Below, in pieces: positions 45,608 through 56,932 of a stretch of 64,000 nucleotides of DNA; within the stretch, counting starts at the first letter, position 1; every line of letters starts with the position of its first letter. The notes under the pieces are model-generated. The model had not been told where the DNA came from and searched no databases. It saw only the letters and a list, made by a program, of their open reading frames with translations. The DNA is from Monoplex corrugatus. Its lineage: Eukaryota; Mollusca; Gastropoda; Littorinimorpha; Ranellidae. Location of the stretch: NCBI GenBank assembly GCA_030674185.1, contig CM060307.1, positions 59,239,981 to 59,303,980 of the forward strand, read 5' to 3'. Made by a program: the position numbers and the translations under genes.

Positions 45608-45694
45608 ATGTGTGTGTGTGTCTACGCTTGCGCGCGTGTATGGAGTATATATGTGTTATGTGCTTGTATGCGCGCGCGCGCGCGTGTGTATGTA

Positions 45695-45775
<81 letters not shown>

Positions 45776-46353
45776 TGTGTGAGTGTCTCTGTGTGTGAGT
45801 GTCTCTGTGTGCTGTGTGTGTATAAGTGTTTGTATGTGTAACGTGTGCATGTGTGTGCTTGTGTATAGTGTGTGTAGTGTGTGCTTCAATGGGTATAGTG
45901 TTTGTGTCATGTGTGTGTGTGTGTGTATGTGTAGTGTGTGTGAGTGTGTCTGTGTGTGTCTGTGTGTGTTGTGTGTGTATAAGTGTTTGTATGTGTAACG
46001 TGTGTATGTGTGTGCTTGTGTATAGTGTGTGTAGTGTGTGCTTCATTGGGTATAGCGTTTGTGTCATGTGTGTGTGTGTGTATGTGTAGTGTGTGTGAGT
46101 GTGTCTGTGTGTATCTGTGTGTGTTGTGTGTGTATAAATGTTTGTATGTGTAGCTTGTGTATGTGTGTGCTTGTGTATAGTGTGTGTAGTGTGTGCTTGA
46201 ATAGGTATAGTGTTTGTGTCATGTGTGTGTGTCTAGTGTGAGTGTATGTGTGTGAGGTGTGTGTATTTTTTTGTATATCTGTGTGTGTTGTTTGTGTATG
46301 TCTGTGCGTGTCTGTGCGCATGATATGCCTGCAGTGTGTATGCACGCCTTTGT

Positions 46354-46395
<42 letters not shown>

Positions 46396-46595
46396 TGTCT
46401 GTGTATGTGTGCACATGTGTCTGTGTGTATGTGTTTGCAGTATGTGTGTATTTGTGCGTGTACGTGTGCGCGCGCGCACGCATGTGTGTGTGTAGTGTGT
46501 GTGTATAATGTGTATGCGTGCGTGCGTGTATGTTTGTGTGTGTGTGTGCGTGTGTGACTTGCGCGCACGTGCATATGTGTGTGTGTGCGTGTGCA
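45608..46595. repeat. GT microsatellite with a higher-order 156-bp tandem unit
   Basis: Pure (GT)n at 45698-45773. At 45815-46235 a TG-rich unit recurs with spacing of 155-157 bp: the tataagtgtttgtatgtgta block begins at 45821, 45978 and 46133, each followed by a gcttcaatgggtatagtgtt-type block. Long Cys/Val frames and their His/Thr antisense are artefacts. Confidence 0.88.
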
Positions 46596-46597
46596 TA

Positions 46598-46692
46598 CAA
46601 GTTCTGAACCAGCATGACCATGCTGCAGTTAAATGCATACTGGCCCACATAACGTATGAGCTAGCCGGAACCCAGAAGAAGAAGAGTATTGT
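46598..46692 (+). mobile_element. SINE 3' end fragment
   Basis: gttctgaaccagcatgacca through aacccagaagaagaagag. The GAAGAAGAAG tail resembles the 3' end of the tRNA-derived SINE family. Confidence 0.4.
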
Positions 46693-46839
46693 CAGTTCCG
46701 TGAGCTCTTTCTAACCATGACACCAAAGTTTGTACAAGCGGACAGGAACTAGTATAAGCTGAATTAGACAAATGCATTTGTGTTGTTATAAAGAAGTTCT
46801 GAGACTTTAAACGAGGTGAAGTCCGCTTACTTTAGCAAA

Positions 46840-47310
46840 ATAGATTGTTAGGCTAAGTTGACAGTCTTACTTTAGAAAAATAGATCGTTGGGCTAGGTTG
46901 ACAATCTTAGTTTAGAAACATAGATCGTTGGGCTAGGTTGACAATCTTAGTTTAGAAATATAGATTGTTCGGCTAAGTTGGCAATCTTAGTTTAGAAACA
47001 TAGATCGTTGGGCTAGGTTGACAATCTTAGTTTAAAAACACAGATCATTGGGCTAGGTTGACAATCTTAGTTTGGAAACAGATCGTTGGGCTAGGTTGAC
47101 AATCTTAGTTTGGAAACATAGATCGTTGGGCTAGGTTGACAATCTTAGTTTAAAAATACAGATCATTGGGCTAGGTTGACAATCTTAGTTTAAAAACACA
47201 GATCATTGGGCTAGGTTGACAATCTTAGTTTGGAAACAGATCGTTGGGCTAGGTTCACAATCTTAATTTGGAAACATAAGTCGTTGGGCTAGGTTTACAA
47301 TCTAAGTTCA
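46840..47310. repeat. Minisatellite, unit about 40 bp, about 12 copies
   Basis: Unit: atcgttgggctaggttgaca followed by atcttagtttagaaacatag. Copies differ at a few positions and by short indels. Confidence 0.92.
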
Positions 47311-47339
47311 GTGTTCTGCAGATGCAGATTTGTACAAAG

Positions 47340-47705
47340 GCCTGGTTGGAGTACATCTAGAGTTCCTGCCTTACAGTTTGATTGCATGGGTTCAAATCCA
47401 GCCAGGGAAAAGCTTTGACCGTACAGCGTTCAGTCTATCCAGATGTAAACGGGTACCTGGCCCTGTTCAGGGTTAGGAAAGGTAAAGCAGTGAGGTTGAA
47501 GGCATGGTTACAAAACACCTTCATAATGATGACCCTTAGGAAAGTTGAGGTGTCTACCACCCGTCTACCGTACAGCTTCAGAGAAACTCGTTTCAAGACC
47601 TTGCCAGCGCATAGGGTTTTGTGCAGGCTCAGGAATTCTGTCAGATAATTGCTGGCAGATTTGGGAGGAGCGATTATGGAGTTGTCCAGGTGCGGTGAAT
47701 CCCTC
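47340..47705 (+). mobile_element. tRNA-headed SINE with the cgcatagggttttgtgcagg body
   Basis: The head has an A-box-like stretch (about 47347-47372) and B-box GGGTTCAAATCCAG (47390-47403). The body passes ttaggaaagttgaggtgtct, gtttcaagaccttgccagcg, gggttttgtgcaggctcagg and ctggcagatttggg, shared with 17060-17190 and, on the minus strand, with the 5S-headed element at 51255-51570. Confidence 0.72.
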
Positions 47706-47764
47706 TTGAAATGACTGAATAACTTCAGGGCAATGGGACAAGCTTTACTTTTACCTTGCCGTAG

Positions 47765-48490
47765 GTGTTAGTTTAGCTCAGGCACCTTGTTAGAAGATGT
47801 GCCACAACAGACCAACAGCCTACCAGTTTGGTTCGGCTACCTTGTTTAAAGGTGTATTGCGACAGATTGGCTTTCTAGTTTGGTTCAGCCAGTTTGTTAA
47901 AAGGTGTCCTAGATCAGTCTGGCCATCTTGTGAAAAGGTGTGCCGCAATAGACCAGCTTTCTAGTTTGGCTCAGCCATCTTGTTGAGATGGTGGACCCAG
48001 GACTTTTCTCCGGTATCTTTCTAGTTCAGCTCAGCCACCTTGTTAAAAGATATGCCACAACAGACCGGTTTTCCAGTTCAGGTCAGATACCATTGTTTAG
48101 TGAAACAAGACATACTAGTTTTCTAGTTCGGCTATGCCACTCTGTTAAGTGCACCAAGATATCTTAACTCTCTAGTTCTGCTATGCCACTCTGTTAAATG
48201 CACCAAGATAGACTGACTTTCTAGTTCGGCTATGCCACCTTGATAAGTGAACCAAGACATACTGTTAAATGCACCAAGATAGACTGACTTTCTAGTTCGG
48301 CTATGCCACCTTGATAAGTGAACCAAGACATACAGGCTTTCTAGTTCAGCTCGGCCACCTTGTTTAGTGTGCTAGGACACTGGTTTTCTTGTTCGATCCA
48401 AACACCTTGTTAAAAGGTGTACCATGACATACTGGCTTTCTAGTATTGCTAAGCCACTTTGATAAAAGGTGTACCACAACAGACTGGCTT
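47765..48490. repeat. Minisatellite, unit about 50 bp, about 14 copies
   Basis: Unit: ggctttctagttcggctcag, then ccaccttgttaaaaggtg and taccaagacatac, with length variation and one internal duplication (48190-48330). Confidence 0.9.
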
Positions 48491-48950
48491 TCACACATCT
48501 ACATTGTGGGAGAAAGGTGTAGTGGATATAGTCAGAGACATGCACAGAAAGAGACAGGCAACTTGCTTCTGTCGAGCCATTCTAACAACTTAACATTTTA
48601 TGCAAATGTTATTACAGAAAAGACGGGACTTACACTTCTCAAGATCACTTTGACAATGAATAACTATTGAAATAATTCATTGAGGATAATGATAAATTGC
48701 CACAACAGTGGAAACAAATTTGACATCTTGTCAGAATTTCCCAAGATAATGTTGTTCACACAGCTTTCTAAAAACAAAAGGAAAATAATGACATGAAAAT
48801 GTTTTTTATCTGTGTGACTTTGACCACTACCCCATGTCTTCGGCCAATTTCATGCATCCATAACTCCTCAACGGTCCACACCTTTGACCCACATTTTGGT
48901 AAAGATCCATACACAAACAACCGGTAAAATCTTGGTAAAACTTTTGTGTG
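48491..48950. other. Non-coding stretch
   Basis: Includes a ttttggtaaagatccat block (about 48892-48908) related to the dispersed repeat at 33340-33712. No gene. Confidence 0.4.
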
Positions 48951-48954
48951 TGTG

Positions 48955-49040
48955 TGCTCTCTCTCTCTCTCTCTCTTTCTCTCTCTTGCTCACTCGCTCG
49001 CTCCCACCTTTCTCTCTCTTTCTCTCTCTCTGTCTCTCTC

Positions 49041-49072
<32 letters not shown>

Positions 49073-49095
49073 ACACACACATATATATATATACA
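48955..49095. repeat. CT microsatellite
   Basis: (CT)n with TTTCT and CTGT variants, ending in CA and TA runs. Confidence 0.92.
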
Positions 49096-49236
49096 CACTT
49101 TTTAATGAGGATTCTTTTTAATCTGCAGAAAGAGAACAATGGGAGAACTTTTTTTCCGAAAGCAGAAAGACGCTCTTTTACAAAAGCAGTGATTTACTTA
49201 CTATAGGAAAGCGATGCACCTATTACAGTGGAAATA

Positions 49237-49465
<229 letters not shown>

Positions 49466-50685
49466 ATTGAAGTACACATGCGCGAAAACACACACATGCA
49501 TTCATGCTCGTGAACAAAAATGTATACATATTCTTGTGCCATTCATATAGTCATGTTTTCGCAAAAGTTTAATATTGCCATAAAAATGAGAATAAAATTA
49601 ATACAAAAATATCTGAAGTGCAGTTTCATTCAATATTCGATGCTTCATTTCCGACCTCTTGCACATTTAAGGCTGAAAATAAAGAGCGAAGTTTCCTTCC
49701 ATTCTGTAGGAGCAGATGAAAAGTGTTTCACATTTATATTCTCTTGTAGATTAGAGTGGAAATTAACTATCTTAAGAAATATCATGTTAAAAGATTTCTT
49801 TCTTCCACTGCAGTTTTCCGATTTTAAACCAAAACTGTAAAAACTGTATGTGATTTTTGAATGATTGGTGCCATCTGTCTGAGCGTATGCGAAATTTTTG
49901 TTTGTTTGTCTTCGATTTCACATGGCTTTTTTTTTTTTTTTTTTTTTTTTTAAAGATGTAAAGCGCTTTATGGTCGCTTTGAGAAAATTCAAAATTCAGA
50001 AATACTTTATTCGGTAAAAAGAAACATTTGTTCTGTTCTGCTTCACCTGTAATGCACGAAATCGTCGGCACAGATTTCGCTGGTGTCCAAAGTAATCGCT
50101 TTCGCCTTTTGTACCACTCGTCTGGTGCACATTCTAATCTTACTACACGCATTCACAACATCATATACCTAATTTTTTTTCTTTATTTTTCATTGACAGG
50201 CTGCCAACCAAATCAAAACAAATTTAAACTCAACAAAACTTTGATATAATGAACGCGCTCAACGACTTTTTATTACTATTAATAAACTTTTGAGTGTTTT
50301 TCACTCAAAGTTGTGTCGACTTTTTTCCCGACTACATCGATCTTTGTCCCCACATGTCTCTGATACGATAAGCAATGTTCCAGGCACTCAGGGCCTGCCT
50401 TTGTCACGCCAGTTCACTGTGCGCAGTTTGTTTGTGGGAGCATGAGGTTAGCACCGACTGGAGGTCTTTCTCCTATCTTTATTGACACAGCGAATAAACC
50501 AGTGTTTGTCCACGCTCGTGATTTAAAAGCTTGGCACTGAAGGTGTACTATAGCACCCGCACGACTCGCTTGCCTGTTCAAGAGTTTTAATAAGATATGT
50601 AACTACTTTACTCGCCTCTTGAAGGGTTCTTTCAGTCTGTCTTGTCTAAAACACGAGCGCACCTGTTTTTAGACAATAGAGATTG
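49466..50685. other. Non-coding stretch with T-tract
   Basis: A 25-base T run at 49927-49951 followed by gatgtaaagcgctttatggt, which resembles an L2-type LINE or SINE tail in antisense. No gene supported. Confidence 0.4.
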
Positions 50686-50689
50686 AAAG

Positions 50690-50691
50690 AG

Positions 50692-50725
<34 letters not shown>

Positions 50726-50789
50726 CGCACACGCACGCACGCACGCACACACCACACACACACCACCACCACCACCGCTATCACAACCA

Positions 50790-50823
<34 letters not shown>

Positions 50824-50832
50824 AACAAACAA
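50690..50832. repeat. CA, CACG and CAC/CAA repeats
   Basis: (CA)n, (CGCA)n, (CAC)n and (CAA)n in succession. A C-run/A-run pair lies at 51040-51067. Confidence 0.9.
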
Positions 50833-51254
50833 AAAAACAGAGATCGTTTCAAATCTACCAGAGAGAGGTGTGTCTGTATCTCCCTGTCCGTCTGTGACAA
50901 TATATGTCAGTAAAATTTTCTCTGGATGGATGTTTTCCACAGTTTTGTCAAAGGTGTGCACCTTAAGGACTCATGAATGCACGCACGTGTTCGGAGGACA
51001 AACTGTTTTGGTCAAAGTCACACGGACAAAACAAAACAACCCCCCCCCCCCCAAAAAAAAAAAAAAACCCAAACAAAACAAAAATGAAGTGCCTAAAATC
51101 AACACTTTTTGAGGAAGGTATTCAGACAGCATTATCTCAAGAATTTCACAGATACCTAAAATGTATTTTCTCTGTATTTTAGTGTTAGTTTCAATTTCTC
51201 AAGATGACGTCTCCGCGCTCGGAATGAATTCCATATACACTTACGTCACTGTGC

Positions 51255-51568
51255 CATGTGATGGAGAAGATCCAGAATGATCACAGCACACGCCTTAAGC
51301 CTGCACATAAACCCATGAACTGGCCAGCAGGTCGTGAGGTCCTACGTAGATATTTCCATAACCCTGTGGTCACAAGGGAATGAGGTGGCAGAGACCTCAA
51401 CTTTTCCCGGGGCCAGCACCACGAGGACGGCGCCCATCCCCTCTCCCTCGCTTCCAATTTTAACCAAGATTCATTTGCCAACAGCAGCTGGTGTTCCCAG
51501 GCGGTCACCCATTCAAGTAGGCCTACTGACCAGGCACGAAGTTGCTTAACTTCGGTGATAGGACAAGA
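51255..51568 (-). mobile_element. 5S-rRNA-derived SINE
   Basis: On the minus strand the head (about 51486-51566) matches animal 5S rRNA: GATCACCGAAGTTAAGCAAC-like A-box region (51534-51552) and GAATGGGTGACCGCCTGGG-like C-box (51492-51515), with the usual spacing. Only the 3' two-thirds of 5S is present. It continues into a non-5S body (gttgaggtctctgccacctc, then gggtttatgtgcaggcttaa), the same body seen in the tRNA-headed SINE at 47340-47705. Internal pol III promoter elements make this a SINE3-type retroposon rather than a 5S gene. Confidence 0.8.
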
Positions 51569-51570
51569 AA

Positions 51571-51830
51571 GACAGTCTACCATTGTCCTCCTTCGTGTCA
51601 AGTTCTGTTTCAACAGAAAAATCTTCAGTCACAAAAGCACTTTCTCAGGAATTTCAAACATACTGAAAATGTGTTTTCTCTGTAACGACCGTCTACCATT
51701 GTCCTCGCTTCGTGTCCAGTTCTGTTTCAACAGAAATTTCTTCACAGTCACTGTGACCTTGAAAAATACAACACTTCGAATTTCTGTAACAGTTATTTTT
51801 ATAAAAAGCGAGATTGTCAAAACAGCTTGA
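51571..51830. repeat. Dispersed repeat with internal direct duplication
   Basis: gtctaccattgtcctcctt at 51575 and gtctaccattgtcctcgctt at 51690 begin two copies, each followed by gtgtc-agttctgtttcaaca. An aggaatttcaaacatactga block matches 51140-51165, across the 5S SINE. AGTCACTGTGACCTT (51746-51760) is an ERE-like site. Confidence 0.6.
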
Positions 51831-52039
51831 CCATCTTGACTTTATTTGGTTGTTTTTCTTACTGTCTGACTCACCTTCTCCAGAGCCCCCCGTCCTTTTA
51901 CTCCAAGCCTTGTATTATTGCCCATTGTGCACAAGGAATGTTTTTCATTCCATTGTTTGCACTTCGGTTCTTGACTGAGTAAAGTGAAAGGCTAGATAAG
52001 CAAACTCATATTACTCGACGACAGTTTATTATTTCGTAT

Positions 52040-52136
52040 GTATGTTCGTTCGTTCGTTCTTTGATTTAACGTCTTTTCACTATGACTATGAGTGATATTA
52101 GACGATGTGCGTGCACGCGTGTGTGAGTGTGTGTGC

Positions 52137-52191
<55 letters not shown>

Positions 52192-52200
52192 GTCTTCCTG
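52040..52200. repeat. GTTC and GT repeats with a dispersed-element edge
   Basis: gttcgttcgttcgttctttg, then atttaacgtcttttcact and gtgatattagacga, which I recall as a common mollusc repeat, followed by (GT)n at 52126-52190. Confidence 0.6.
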
Positions 52201-52890
52201 CATGTGTTTTTAAGGGAGCTTGTTTATATTTAGACTGATCTATTCATATCGATCATTGAATAGCTCTTTCTCCCCCCCCCTCTCTCCTTCCCTCCCTCCC
52301 CCTCTCTCTCTTCTGTGCGTGCATGGTCAGTGTGTATGCCTATCCTACAAGACGAAGGCATAGCATTATGCACATCCCAGTTGTAGAACCTCTTCGCCAA
52401 ATAAATTTCTTGTCCTTCTCATTTTGATTTAATTGTCGATAACAACTACAATAATAATAACTTCAAGCAGCAACAGTAACAACAACGATGATGGGAACGA
52501 GATAATAAACAGAACAAAAAGTTGGTTTTGCATGGAACGAAAACAGTTCCTTGTGAAACTGCAAAGAAATTGTCGCTTCAAGTTGATGGCGAGCCATAAG
52601 CTAACTTAATCCATTGATATTCCTTGAACCGAGATAGAGAAATACTAGAGAACATATGCTATTCAAAAGTGTGAAAAGCTGCTGAAAGACCTATGGGAAA
52701 TGCGGGAAATGCAATGAACGATATGACCATCAATGGTTAGATAGTGAAGAATGGTCTCTGCTTTTGAAAACAACCACGCTGAGGTTGTAGACGTTTGTAG
52801 CGATGGCAGTATACGTACTCCCTGTCTCTGTCTGTCTGTCTCTCTCTGCCTCTTTATGTCTGTCTGTCTGTCTGTCTGTCTCTCTCGTTC
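52201..52890. other. Non-coding stretch
   Basis: C/T-rich run at 52270-52312, then AT-rich sequence and a CTGT/CT run (52820-52885). No gene. Confidence 0.45.
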
Positions 52891-52894
52891 GATC

Positions 52895-53115
52895 CGCCTA
52901 GACACCTCCGCCTGTAGGGTAAAGATTGGAGATTTTTCCAATCTCTTAGGTCAACATGTGTGCAGTCCTACCAGTGCCGGAACTCCCGTTCGAATGTATA
53001 CAAATGCAGAGTATCAAACATGCACGTTAAATAGTCATGTTAGTGGCTGGGTATGGAAACAGGAAAACATCCAGTATGCAAGCAACGACAGGTTTGAAAT
53101 AACTGCTGTTAGCTC
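52895..53115 (+). mobile_element. SINE body, plus strand
   Basis: Order of blocks: gtaaagattggagatttttc, caatctcttaggtcaacatg, tgtatacaaatgcagagtat, catgcacgttaaatagtcat, ggctgggtatggaaacagga. Same family as 28681-28985, which adds the tRNA-like head. Confidence 0.72.
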
Positions 53116-53489
53116 ATAATTTCTACCATTGGAAAACGAAGTAACATTATCATTATTCATCTCTCTCTCTCTCAAAAAATCTTGTCTTATCTCTTTGCCT
53201 CTTTGCGGCGTTAGCGTAAGCTTGATATATGGACATGCAGACAAGAATTTGCAACATATTAGTGAAATTTAATTTGTATACTTTATTAACATCCTTTCGT
53301 TTGTTCTATATCCCTGACTGTATATTTTATACTCTATTTTACCTCCATAACATGATGTTCTGCAATGGACCATCACTACCACTACCACCACCAACAATAA
53401 CAACAACAGTAATGACAAAACAAGACGAAAGAAAAGGTTATCTCCTCACACTAGTTAATGCATTCAGCTATCTGTCCTTAATAATTACT

Positions 53490-53705
53490 TTATCGTGTGT
53501 GTGTGTGTGTGTGTGTGTACATGTGTGTTAGCGTCTATGTGCGTCTTGTTGTTGTCGTTCTTCTTCTTCTTGTGTATGTGTGTGTGTGTGTGTGTGTGTG
53601 GTGTGTTTTCTTCTTGTGTGTGTGCGTGTACCTATTTGTGTGTGTGTCTGCGTGTGAAAGAGTATGTGGGTGCCTTGTTGTTCCTCTTCTTTGTGTGTGT
53701 GTGTA

Positions 53706-53764
<59 letters not shown>

Positions 53765-53792
53765 GTGTGTGTGTGTGTGTGTGTGTGTTTTC
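53490..53792. repeat. GT and GA microsatellites
   Basis: (GT)n 53494-53520, 53575-53600 and 53690-53705; (GA)n 53708-53764; (GT)n 53766-53788. Confidence 0.92.
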
Positions 53793-54164
53793 GTGGGATA
53801 AAGATTGATATCAACTTGTACTTGCTGTCGTTTCCCCCCAAACTTTAATTACATTAATAACAGGTGTACGTACATATTGTAGGCCTCAGCCTCAAAAATG
53901 GGAAAGCAGAGTTGTCGCCCTAACTAATGGTAAAAAAAAGCAAACAATTAGTGTGTGTGTGTGTGCGAGCGCACGTGTGTTAGGTATATTTATAGGTATA
54001 TACATCTGTATCCATCTGTATACTTGTGTATCTTAAATAATTGTAAGCTCTCAGGACTACTATTGATGAGTACACTATGAAACAGATTTTATTTACTGCT
54101 CATTCTTCTGAGCCAATCTGTGTACGGTACATCAGGTGTTTCATGGAGTTCTATATATGTATGT

Positions 54165-54560
54165 TACTATTCAGTAGGAAGGTGGAGCAAGCTTATTCGA
54201 AGCAATATAATGGGATGCCAAGCCTGGACAATCAACAAGCAAAGTCAGAACAAGATTGAAGCAGCTGAAATGTTTCTAAGAAGACGCCATGGACAGCAAA
54301 GAAAACAAACCAGACAGTCGTGAAAGAACATTATTGACGAGGATTCGGAAAAGATAAGCCACATTTATAGGATAATTTATGAGGCAAGAGAAATTTGAGC
54401 ACCTAGTCACAACAGGAAAGCTAGAGGAAAAAAGAGCACCAGGTAGACTCTGGGAAAAAATATTAGACAAGTTTTGTAGAATGGGTGTGGACAAAAGAGC
54501 GAGGAGATAAAGTGAGGGCAATTCGTGGAAAAGATCAATCAACCATTCCTCATCCGTTTA
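54165..54560 (+). mobile_element. RTE-like LINE, C-terminal and 3' fragment
   Basis: The plus strand reads MPSLDNQQAKSEQD then, in the next frame, NKQSQNKIEAAEMFLRRRH. It is the same family as 15618-16960. The nucleotide stretch gaggcaagagaaatttgagc, then acctagtcacaacaggaaag, encodes the R-x-E-x-F-E-H-L-V-T-T-G tail. Heavily frameshifted. Confidence 0.75.
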
Positions 54561-54639
54561 CATAAAGATTTTTTTCCCTTTCAAATTGCATGTTCAACCC
54601 AGAACTGACTCACGACTACTTCAGTTGAACTGCTGTCAA

Positions 54640-54807
54640 CCCTTTGACTCCCGAAGCCTGTCCACCAGCATCCTTCATTGTCAACCATGCTAGCAAAGTA
54701 AAAGTAACCCTTTGATTCCCTCACCCTATCCACCAGCTTCCTGCAGGTGAAGGAGTCGTAGGGTAAAGTTTTTGCAGTTGGTGGACAGGATGTGGGAGTC
54801 AAAAGAG
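54640..54807. mobile_element. piggyBac-type MITE, nested copy
   Basis: Starts CCCTTTGACTCCC, has the shared cattgtcaaccatgctagca arm block and an inner ccctttgattccctcaccct core, then gtttttgcagttggtggaca and gggagtcaaaagag. The TTAA flanks have decayed. Confidence 0.78.
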
Positions 54808-55084
54808 TAAAGCACATTTTCAAAGTCAGTTAAAAAATGACATGTAACAGGGCCAGAAGAGGAGTGTCAGTATGGTGTGACCATTGTGTTGATTTGCTCA
54901 GCTTAAAGCTTGTGACGAAGAAATCAGGTCACAAAACTAAACACTTTTAAAAACAAAAATCTATTTATTGATTCGTTTATTTATTCATAACTTAACTTTC
55001 TTCACCCATGGTATGAAGGTATTCTTCCAAACAGAAACTGGTCCAATGTCAAGGAAGTTAAAAAAAAACCCACACCCACACATA

Positions 55085-55150
55085 TGTGTGTGTGTGTGTG
55101 TGTGTAAGTGTAAATATGTGTGTGGGTGTGTATGTGTGTGCGTGTGTAGT
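55085..55150. repeat. GT microsatellite
   Basis: (GT)n with AAAT interruption. Confidence 0.9.
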
Positions 55151-55459
55151 ATGGCATTAAAATCATAATATCCAATCATCTACTACATCAGTTTTCTGTC
55201 ATACAGCTAAGCAACAATCAGTACACATGGTATAACAATAGTAAAGCAAGATTTTATTTTTAACAAATATGATCGTATACATGTTTTACTTTCACCCTTA
55301 ATGGCACATACGATTGTTTAATTTGTATTCCTAATTGCCAAACAACAGTGTAGTCAATCAGCAACAACGCACAATATCTTGGATACTTATTGAAGTCAAA
55401 CAAACAAACAATAAACCAACAAAATTTATTGGGTCAATCAAAACCAGATATATTTCCTT

Positions 55460-55690
55460 AGCTTTCAGATTTTTCAGATGTGTATACACATACTGTTTTG
55501 CCCATACTGTGCAGGCAACATGTTGCTGCAGTGTGCATACTTTGTCTTCAGTGGTCATGCAAGCTAGGTGTTTTCATAAGCCACCACACACTCATGTAAC
55601 TCACTGGATCTTTAAAATGCATATTTGATGTTCTCTGTACATATGTACATGACGGAGATATAGGCACTAATGCTGTCACAGATAACATAT
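55460..55690 (-). mobile_element. SINE body, minus strand
   Basis: Minus-strand blocks: tgtacatatgtacagagaac, atcaaatatgcattttaaag, atccagtgagttacatgagt. Same family as 7545-7790. Confidence 0.6.
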
Positions 55691-56199
55691 GCTTTTAAGT
55701 TTCTGAAACTACTTCTCTTCCATTTGGTTGAAGGGAAGAGAAGGTCCTCAGGTGATCTGCATTTCTAGGTTCAGGTGTACTGAGTTGCATGTTATGCAGG
55801 CAGGCTGTTCATTTGAATGGAGAAGGCAAGCAAGACTCCATTAACTTAGTTTGGTATCATGGGTGTCACCAGTATTTTGTGGTTTGTAGATTTCATAGTT
55901 TTAAGGTTTTGTATATGATGTTTTGTGTTGAGATAAGTGAATTTAGCTCTGAACGCCTATAATGCTGCTGGCTATATTGTATAGCTTATAACATTGCTGG
56001 CTATACTGAATCATCACTTATTCACAAATCCTCTTACCGTGCAGTGGGTCACAAAAGTAAGTTGGTTAGCTAAGTTAACATTAGTTGGGTTTCTTGAAAA
56101 TGGAACACAAGTGAAAAAGATTCATACACACACATTCATACTAGATCAACTGAACAAGAACACAGACAATAACAGCAGATAAACAGTTATCATAGGCAC

Positions 56200-56905
56200 A
56201 TTATGCAGTATTGTTTTAATAAATTTATTTTCCATGAACAAAGTACTTTCCACAAGCAAGAGTCTTCCAAACTTAATTATTGGTTATAACAGCACTACAA
56301 AGTATGTTCTCTGCAAACAGATAATTCATATGTGCACTTCCATTTCAAGACTGAAGAAATAAAGGTATCAAGTCATCCAATCAAAGTTGTATCCCTGTGC
56401 AAAACGTAATAACATGCAGCTACTATTAAATCACTGAAATCAGTCACATACAATTCTATTTACTTTCTGGATCTGTGCACATAATCTCCTAGTGTAATCA
56501 GGATGTGAATCTAACACCAAAAAGAGTACATACCAAATGAAGAAATGACCTAAAGCAGATTCAAATCAAAATCCAGAGGATTCATTCAGGTATACAATGC
56601 AGAAATCACTCTTCTGATTTACTCATACATTCACCATGAAAATATTCAAAAAAAGTCTCTTTCCTTTATCCTCAGTAACACACGCACAAGATGCTAACTG
56701 CCTGCAATTCAATCAGCTTCTTATAAACATGTCTGAAAACAGCAACAACAGGTGGAATCACACCACTGTTTTTAACCTCATAAATCCATTAAGGTGATGG
56801 AGTTTGCAATCTACGGCAGTGTCTTCAAATGCCACTGACAGCATGGCAATACCAATCACCTGAGCAAATGCAATATGCCAATGAGAATCAGACATATCGT
56901 TTGTC
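56200..56905 (-). other. SUCLG1: 3' UTR of SUCLG1 (inferred)
   Basis: Follows the stop codon at 56906-56908. An AATAAA on the minus strand at 56224-56229 is a plausible polyadenylation signal, giving a UTR of about 700 bases. The exact end is not determined. Confidence 0.5.
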
Positions 56906-56932
56906 TTATGCACGTCCTGCTTTCTCCATTGC
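56906..56932 (-). CDS. SUCLG1: SUCLG1, last coding exon
   Basis: A GTTTCAG acceptor at 56933 is followed by GCAATGGAGAAAGCAGGACG and on to TAA: residues AMEKAGRA and stop, in phase 0 as required by the donor at 60220. The protein would end TTILQAMEKAGRA. The human enzyme ends in a different but equally short tail after the same TT-I, so a short divergent last exon is expected. The supporting evidence is splice phase and position. The coding part is too short to identify alone. Confidence 0.8.
   Translation of the reverse strand, partial: AMEKAGRA

Noticed and set aside
45453..46650. Long His/Thr and Cys/Val frames
   Set aside because: Translations of CA/GT microsatellite; typical artefacts.
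51486..51566. A 5S rRNA gene
   Set aside because: Only the internal-promoter part of 5S is present, it is diverged, and it runs into a SINE body.
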